A stretch of DNA of 9,247 bases, taken from positions 2,161 to 11,407 of the forward strand of contig JAHFTM010000028.1 of NCBI GenBank assembly GCA_023269335.1. Reading direction: 5' to 3'. Source of the DNA: Chlamydiia bacterium. Its GTDB lineage: Bacteria > Chlamydiota > Chlamydiia > Chlamydiales > FEN-1388. The notes below the pieces were generated by a model. The model saw nothing but the letters and a program-made list of their open reading frames with translations, was not told the DNA's origin and did not search any database. Below, piece by piece: positions 5,664 to 9,247 of this stretch (position 1 is its first letter; the number at the start of each line of letters is the position of its first letter). A program made the position numbers and the translations under genes.

Positions 5664-6292
5664 ATCAAAAAAAACGAAGCTACAATTCTAAAACGCGCCT
5701 TACAAAGGCTTTGCAAACGAGAACGCGTATTCTTGATTCTGCAAAAAAGCTCTTTCAGTCCGAGGGATTTGAGAGTGTAACCATCGAAAAGCTGGCAGAA
5801 GTTTCAAAAGTTTCAGCGCCTACTATTTATCTACTTTTTCAATCAAAGCGCGGTGTTCTTCGTGCCATAATGGATGAAGCATTTTCAGCGGACCAGCATT
5901 CAGCGCTAGTAGAGAGCGGCAAAAAAATACAATCGATAAAAGAGCGTCTCAAGGTAGCGGCTACAATTTCACGCAGGTTGTACGATGCTGAAAGAATGCA
6001 AATGGCTCTTTTTCATGGTGCCTCTGTTTTAGCACCAGAGTTCAAAGAGCTTGAAAAAGAGAGGGAAGCGCGTCGCTACCAACGCCTGGAAGAGAGTGTC
6101 AAATGGCTTGCCAAAGAGAAAGCCCTCGCCAAAGGACTTACTATAACCAAAGCACACGACATACTGTGGGCATTCACAGGGCGCGACCTGTACCGCATGC
6201 AAGTAATTGAGCGTGGCTGGACATCTGACGAATATGAAAAATGGCTCGGCGACCTATTAGTAAAAACTTTGCTTTGTGCCAATTGCCTATGA
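5657..6292 (+). CDS. TetR/AcrR-family transcriptional regulator
   Basis: The 211-residue protein has a TetR-type DNA-binding domain: TRTRILDSAKKLFQSEGFE, then the helix-turn-helix VTIEKLAEVSKVSAPTIYLL and FQSKRGVLRAIMDEAF (about residues 41-76). The remaining helical part would bind a ligand and dimerise; its ligand cannot be inferred. A basic tail precedes the first helix (SNQKKRSYNSKTRLTK). The ATG at 5657 has no ribosome site but no other in-frame ATG precedes the domain, and a promoter ending just before it suggests a leaderless mRNA. It probably represses itself and the divergent SnoaL-like gene through the palindrome at 5637-5652. The stop overlaps the start of a 32-codon frame (ATGA). 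Its last bases converge on nadD. Confidence 0.92.
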   Translation: MSNQKKRSYNSKTRLTKALQTRTRILDSAKKLFQSEGFESVTIEKLAEVSKVSAPTIYLLFQSKRGVLRAIMDEAFSADQHSALVESGKKIQSIKERLKVAATISRRLYDAERMQMALFHGASVLAPEFKELEKEREARRYQRLEESVKWLAKEKALAKGLTITKAHDILWAFTGRDLYRMQVIERGWTSDEYEKWLGDLLVKTLLCANCL

Positions 6293-6387
6293 TAAAATTC
6301 ATTTTCTATCTATTTATTTTCTTCATAGCTTCATCAGCTAGTAGTGCAATCCTAAAGACTGAAAGTTATCTCCTGACGGTCCCTTAA
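6289..6387 (+). CDS. Possible 32-residue signal-peptide-like small protein or gene remnant
   Basis: An ATG at 6289 overlaps the tetR stop (ATGA), an arrangement typical of translational coupling, and opens 32 codons to a TAA at 6385-6387. The product, MIKFIFYLFIFFIASSASSA plus 12 residues, has a Lys, a hydrophobic core and small residues at an SxA site, the form of a Sec signal peptide or a single membrane anchor. The end overlaps the nadD stop from the other strand. It could be a small membrane peptide, the beginning of a truncated exported protein, or chance. There is no independent ribosome site. Confidence 0.3.
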   Translation: MIKFIFYLFIFFIASSASSAILKTESYLLTVP

Positions 6388-7001
6388 AGGTAAAGCTTGC
6401 TTTTCTGGATGTATTTTTGAATTTCTTTGCTTATAAGATGGCCACAAAAAAGAGCCTCTTTGATTCTCTTTCTAATCTCAGTAGCGCTGATATCAAAAAG
6501 CGGTGTGTTGGTGATGCCTTTCATGATCTCTGCTTTGAGTATTGGATCTTCTTCCCAAGCACCGAAAAAACCCACGCCATGCCTTCGGGCTATTAAAGGC
6601 TTGGCAAGCTTACAAAGCTCATGTGGCTCTTTCCATTCCGTAAATTGCGGTAAAATATCTTCGCCAAAAAGTAAGAAGAAGGTGCTATTTTTATGCACTT
6701 TTTTCTTTTTCAACGCTTTGATAGTGTCAATCATGTAAGATGGCCCTTCACGATTCAATTCAATGGTTTCAATCGAGCAGTTCGGCACATCTTGCAACGC
6801 AAGCTTCAACATATTGAGGCGATGTGTCGCATCAGTAAGAGGCAAACCTTGCTTTTGTGGGTTGACATTCGCCGGAATAAAAAGTATTTCATCAAGCTTA
6901 TGAGCTTCTTTCAATGAAACTGCCATGGCAATATGGCCAAAATGAATGGGATCAAAACTTCCCCCAAAGATGCCTACTTTTTTCAATTGATGATTTTCCA
7001 T
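6384..7001 (-). CDS. nadD: Nicotinate-nucleotide adenylyltransferase
   Basis: NadD joins nicotinate mononucleotide to AMP from ATP, giving deamido-NAD+ on the way to NAD+. The 205-residue protein has the nucleotidyltransferase signature GGSFDPIHFGH (residues 13-23), where the two His bind ATP phosphates, the family block LFGEDILPQFTEWKEPHEL (about 111-129), and DISATEIRKRI (170-180), the counterpart of the ISSTxIR motif. Length and order are normal. The ATG at 7001 lies inside the end of the HAD gene (19-base overlap), has no good ribosome site, and is probably translationally coupled. It ends the minus-strand unit that starts with the coiled-coil protein. Its presence implies local NAD synthesis from nicotinate, which as far as I know pathogenic Chlamydia lack; this supports an environmental relative. 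Confidence 0.94.
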   Translation of the reverse strand: MENHQLKKVGIFGGSFDPIHFGHIAMAVSLKEAHKLDEILFIPANVNPQKQGLPLTDATHRLNMLKLALQDVPNCSIETIELNREGPSYMIDTIKALKKKKVHKNSTFFLLFGEDILPQFTEWKEPHELCKLAKPLIARRHGVGFFGAWEEDPILKAEIMKGITNTPLFDISATEIRKRIKEALFCGHLISKEIQKYIQKSKLYL

Positions 7002-7681
7002 AATTTTTTACACGCAACTTTGTTTAATTTCTTTTCAGGATGCACTGCAATGGCCACTCCAACTTTTTCAAGAAGTGGTAAGTCAACGATACTATCAGAA
7101 TAGGCCGTCACTTGATCTGTTGTTCTTCCACTTGTCTCTAAGAGCTCTTTGAGGTGCTGCCATTTGACTTGACCATCGACAACTTGCCCGATTTTGTCAT
7201 ATCTTCCTTGCAAGTCCTCTTGGTAGTGTGTAGCTAGATAGCCATCCACTTGCAGCTTCTCGGCAATCAGGCTCACAAGAAAATCAGGCGAGCTCGACTC
7301 AAGCCAAATTTCATCCCCTCTTTCTTTTGCCAGCCTCATCTCTTCCACAATCTCTTGCCTTAAAATTCCACTCAAGTAGTTCTCAATAAATTCACAGGCC
7401 TGCTTTTTTATTGCTGCCACACTCACCTGAGAAAATAAAAAGTAAAAAGAAATGGCATGGAGTGACTGAACCGATAAAAAATGCACTCTTTGAAGTGCAT
7501 AAGCTGCAATTAATGGTACAAGCTTTGCACGAGAAAAAAAGCGCTTCCGGAAAAGGTACTTACCAAAAGCAAAGCTGACATTGCCTACTGCCAGAGTATG
7601 GTCAAGGTCAAAAATAGTAATGCTTCTCTTTGAGCTTTTCTTATTATCCTTCAAGCTTGGCAATTTGATCCTCGATTTCAT
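6983..7681 (-). CDS. HAD-superfamily (subfamily IB) phosphatase
   Basis: The protein has all four HAD motifs: I, FDLDHTLA with the nucleophile Asp25 and Asp27; II, the Ser-rich WLESSSPDFL; III, a Lys in the GRYDKIGQ region; IV, YSDSIVDLPLLEKVG, the acidic Mg2+ site. The helical insert between motifs I and II and the DLPLL form of motif IV are those of subfamily IB, which includes phosphoserine phosphatase-like and phospholipid-phosphate phosphatases. The substrate is not evident. The start is uncertain: ATG at 7681 (232 aa, used here) has no ribosome site; TTG at 7663 has GAGG 6 bases upstream and gives 226 aa; a TTG at 7726 is unlikely. All overlap the 3' end of the coiled-coil gene (to 7644), and the gene's own end overlaps nadD, so the three are one operon. 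Confidence 0.88.
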   Translation of the reverse strand: MKSRIKLPSLKDNKKSSKRSITIFDLDHTLAVGNVSFAFGKYLFRKRFFSRAKLVPLIAAYALQRVHFLSVQSLHAISFYFLFSQVSVAAIKKQACEFIENYLSGILRQEIVEEMRLAKERGDEIWLESSSPDFLVSLIAEKLQVDGYLATHYQEDLQGRYDKIGQVVDGQVKWQHLKELLETSGRTTDQVTAYSDSIVDLPLLEKVGVAIAVHPEKKLNKVACKKLWKIIN

Positions 7682-9215
7682 CAATTGCGGTAGCGATTTT
7701 TTCAAGACGCGCTTTCTCTTCTGCAATTACTTCGTTTGCTTGCAAAGCTTCTGCAAAATCAAAACCGGAGCTCCCTTTTGCACGTCTATGGCTTTCAAGA
7801 AGCTCTTTAATTTCTTGTCTTTGAGCTTTACGCTCATTTAAAAGAAGTTTTAGCTCTGAAATTGCCTGCCTTGTATCGGACGGTAGCGTAAGAAGTTTTT
7901 TCTCCTTCTTTTCTAAAATCGCATCTCTCAGTTTATGCAGTTCTTTTTCAAGTTCAAGCTTTTGCATACGTGGGAATGAGGAAGTAGCCACTTCCTTTGT
8001 CACTTGTTCATAAAAACTAGAAAGCAGCTCATTTTCTTGGGTCTCAACTTGCAAGAGTATCTCTGAAATCTTCTTTTGAAGCGCCTCATAGGCTCGTATT
8101 TTACTCTGCTCTTTTTCGTGCAAAGCCTCTTTGGCAACAGCATTTGCAGACTTGTTTACAGGTTTACTTACAGCACTTTTAAGCGTTGAAGCAATGATAT
8201 CTCTCAGCTCGGTTACTTTTTCTCGTAAAAGACGTATTTCATGTCTACCAAGCGTTGTCGTACGCATTTTATGAATAACTTGCTCAAGCTCGTCATAGGC
8301 CTGAGCATCACCTACAGCCTTTTCTTCGCACTTCTTTTTCAGTTCATCAAGTTGAGCTGCAAATTCATCTCGATGCTGCCTGAACTCCTGCTTCTGCTCA
8401 TGCTCTTCTTTCTTACGCTCATCGATAATGGTTTTCAAGCTATCCCAGCATTCGCTTAAACAGGCTCGTGTCTTAGAAAATGCTTCTGTGTTAAGTGTCA
8501 GATCTTTGGCACTACTTTGCAGCGCTTTGATTTCTTCGCGAATGGAAAAGAGCTGCACTGTCTTCAGCTCATGATCAAAAGTGTTCTTAATGAACCCTTC
8601 AACATCTTGAATAAATAGCTGACTTACTTCTTGCATAAGCACTTTTCTTCTTGGAAAAATAAGATCGCCAAGTTTCGAGAGGCGCTCGAAAAACTTATTT
8701 TTGTCACGAATGCGCATCTCTGTTTTAATCAGCTCTTTACGCAGGCTGCTTACTCGGGTTGCATAGGTATTTAAAAGCACAAGCTCGCGCTGTAAACCGT
8801 CATATTTTGCATAATTTTGTGCCAACACAGCTGAATCTGCTGAGAACTGAAAAGAAGTGACTTGTTGTAAAAAACGCTCAAAGTCTGCGATCTCATTTTC
8901 AACAGACTTGACCGCTATTTCAATCTGCTCACAAGCAAAAGCGCTTTGTTCATCAAATATTTCTTTCAACCTTCTTGCTTCGCGAGATAACTCACTATAA
9001 GTAGCCCAAAAGTGCACACGCGATGTTGGATTAATATTTTCTTTAAAAAATTCCTGACAAGTTTTTTTTGCTTCCCAAAAGTCACGGAAATGGGGAGAGC
9101 CTGCTTGCGCTAATGAAAAAGACATAAACTGAATGACCAGTTCAATCTTTTTCTCTACTTCCGGAATTTTTTTTAGATTCTCTTGAAGGGCTTTGAAGCT
9201 TTCACTTTCTGGCAA
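7644..9215 (-). CDS. Long charged coiled-coil protein of unknown function
   Basis: At least 523 residues, almost wholly alpha-helical and rich in Glu, Lys, Gln and Leu, with long heptad-like stretches (for example ELKKKCEEKAVGDAQAYDE, EKEQSKIRAYEALQKKISEI, LEKELHKLRDAILEKKEKK). It ends in ARLEKIATAIDEIEDQIAK. There is no signal peptide or membrane helix, so it is probably cytosolic or a structural/scaffold protein. Segments such as HFWATYSELSREARRLKEIF and CLSECWDSLKTIIDERKK, with spaced Trp and aromatic residues, faintly recall DUF349-type helical repeats; this is a weak resemblance only. The start used is a TTG with GAGGAG 6 bases upstream, but the frame stays open to the right edge (QASKKEEHH precedes it), so the gene may begin outside the window. 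It is first in the unit with the HAD phosphatase and nadD. Confidence 0.8.
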   Translation of the reverse strand: MPESESFKALQENLKKIPEVEKKIELVIQFMSFSLAQAGSPHFRDFWEAKKTCQEFFKENINPTSRVHFWATYSELSREARRLKEIFDEQSAFACEQIEIAVKSVENEIADFERFLQQVTSFQFSADSAVLAQNYAKYDGLQRELVLLNTYATRVSSLRKELIKTEMRIRDKNKFFERLSKLGDLIFPRRKVLMQEVSQLFIQDVEGFIKNTFDHELKTVQLFSIREEIKALQSSAKDLTLNTEAFSKTRACLSECWDSLKTIIDERKKEEHEQKQEFRQHRDEFAAQLDELKKKCEEKAVGDAQAYDELEQVIHKMRTTTLGRHEIRLLREKVTELRDIIASTLKSAVSKPVNKSANAVAKEALHEKEQSKIRAYEALQKKISEILLQVETQENELLSSFYEQVTKEVATSSFPRMQKLELEKELHKLRDAILEKKEKKLLTLPSDTRQAISELKLLLNERKAQRQEIKELLESHRRAKGSSGFDFAEALQANEVIAEEKARLEKIATAIDEIEDQIAKLEG

Positions 9216-9247
9216 GTGATGCTCCTCTTTTTTGCTAGCTTGTGGCA

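Noticed and set aside
8241..8459. 72-codon plus-strand frame with hydrophobic stretches
   Set aside because: It is the reverse image of the coiled-coil gene; Lys/Glu codons read backwards give Phe/Leu/Ser-rich pseudo-membrane segments.

Overview
The window looks like a piece of a Chlamydiota chromosome, probably an environmental (Parachlamydiales-like) member rather than Chlamydia itself. The evidence is the style of the RsfS, FabF and acyltransferase sequences, the minus-strand order rsfS-fabF-Nudix (which I recall from Chlamydia), the moderate-to-low GC, and two unrecognised lineage-specific genes. This assignment is from memory of the families, not from a search.

Layout, left to right. 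(1) Positions 1-305, minus strand: the first ~100 residues of a PlsC/LPLAT-type acyltransferase that leaves the window. (2) 537-2271, plus strand: two unrecognised genes, the second with a Pro/Ser-rich tail and a very basic C-terminus, closed by a strong inverted-repeat terminator at 2294-2326. (3) 2334-4837, minus strand: an apparent operon rsfS > fabF > Nudix hydrolase > small four-helix membrane protein. The last gene seems to carry a frameshift: its first membrane helix and good Shine-Dalgarno site lie in a different frame from the rest. (4) 4838-5244: a 407-base gap with the rsfS promoter region, a perfect 17-bp palindrome, a candidate plus-strand promoter, a 42-codon ORF with a good ribosome site, and a hairpin at its end. 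(5) 5245-6292: a divergent pair, a SnoaL/NTF2-like protein (minus) and a TetR-family regulator (plus), with face-to-face promoters around a palindrome in a 61-base gap. A 32-codon signal-peptide-like ORF overlaps the tetR stop. (6) 6384-9215 or beyond, minus strand: a long coiled-coil protein > HAD-IB phosphatase > NadD, with overlapping ends.

The housekeeping genes cover ribosome silencing (RsfS), fatty-acid elongation (FabF), nucleotide clean-up (Nudix), NAD synthesis (NadD) and phospholipid acylation. nadD and rsfS are neighbours in many bacteria; here they keep the same orientation but are separated by the TetR/SnoaL module and the regulatory gap, which suggests insertion or rearrangement. 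I saw no insertion sequence, CRISPR array, tRNA or rRNA.
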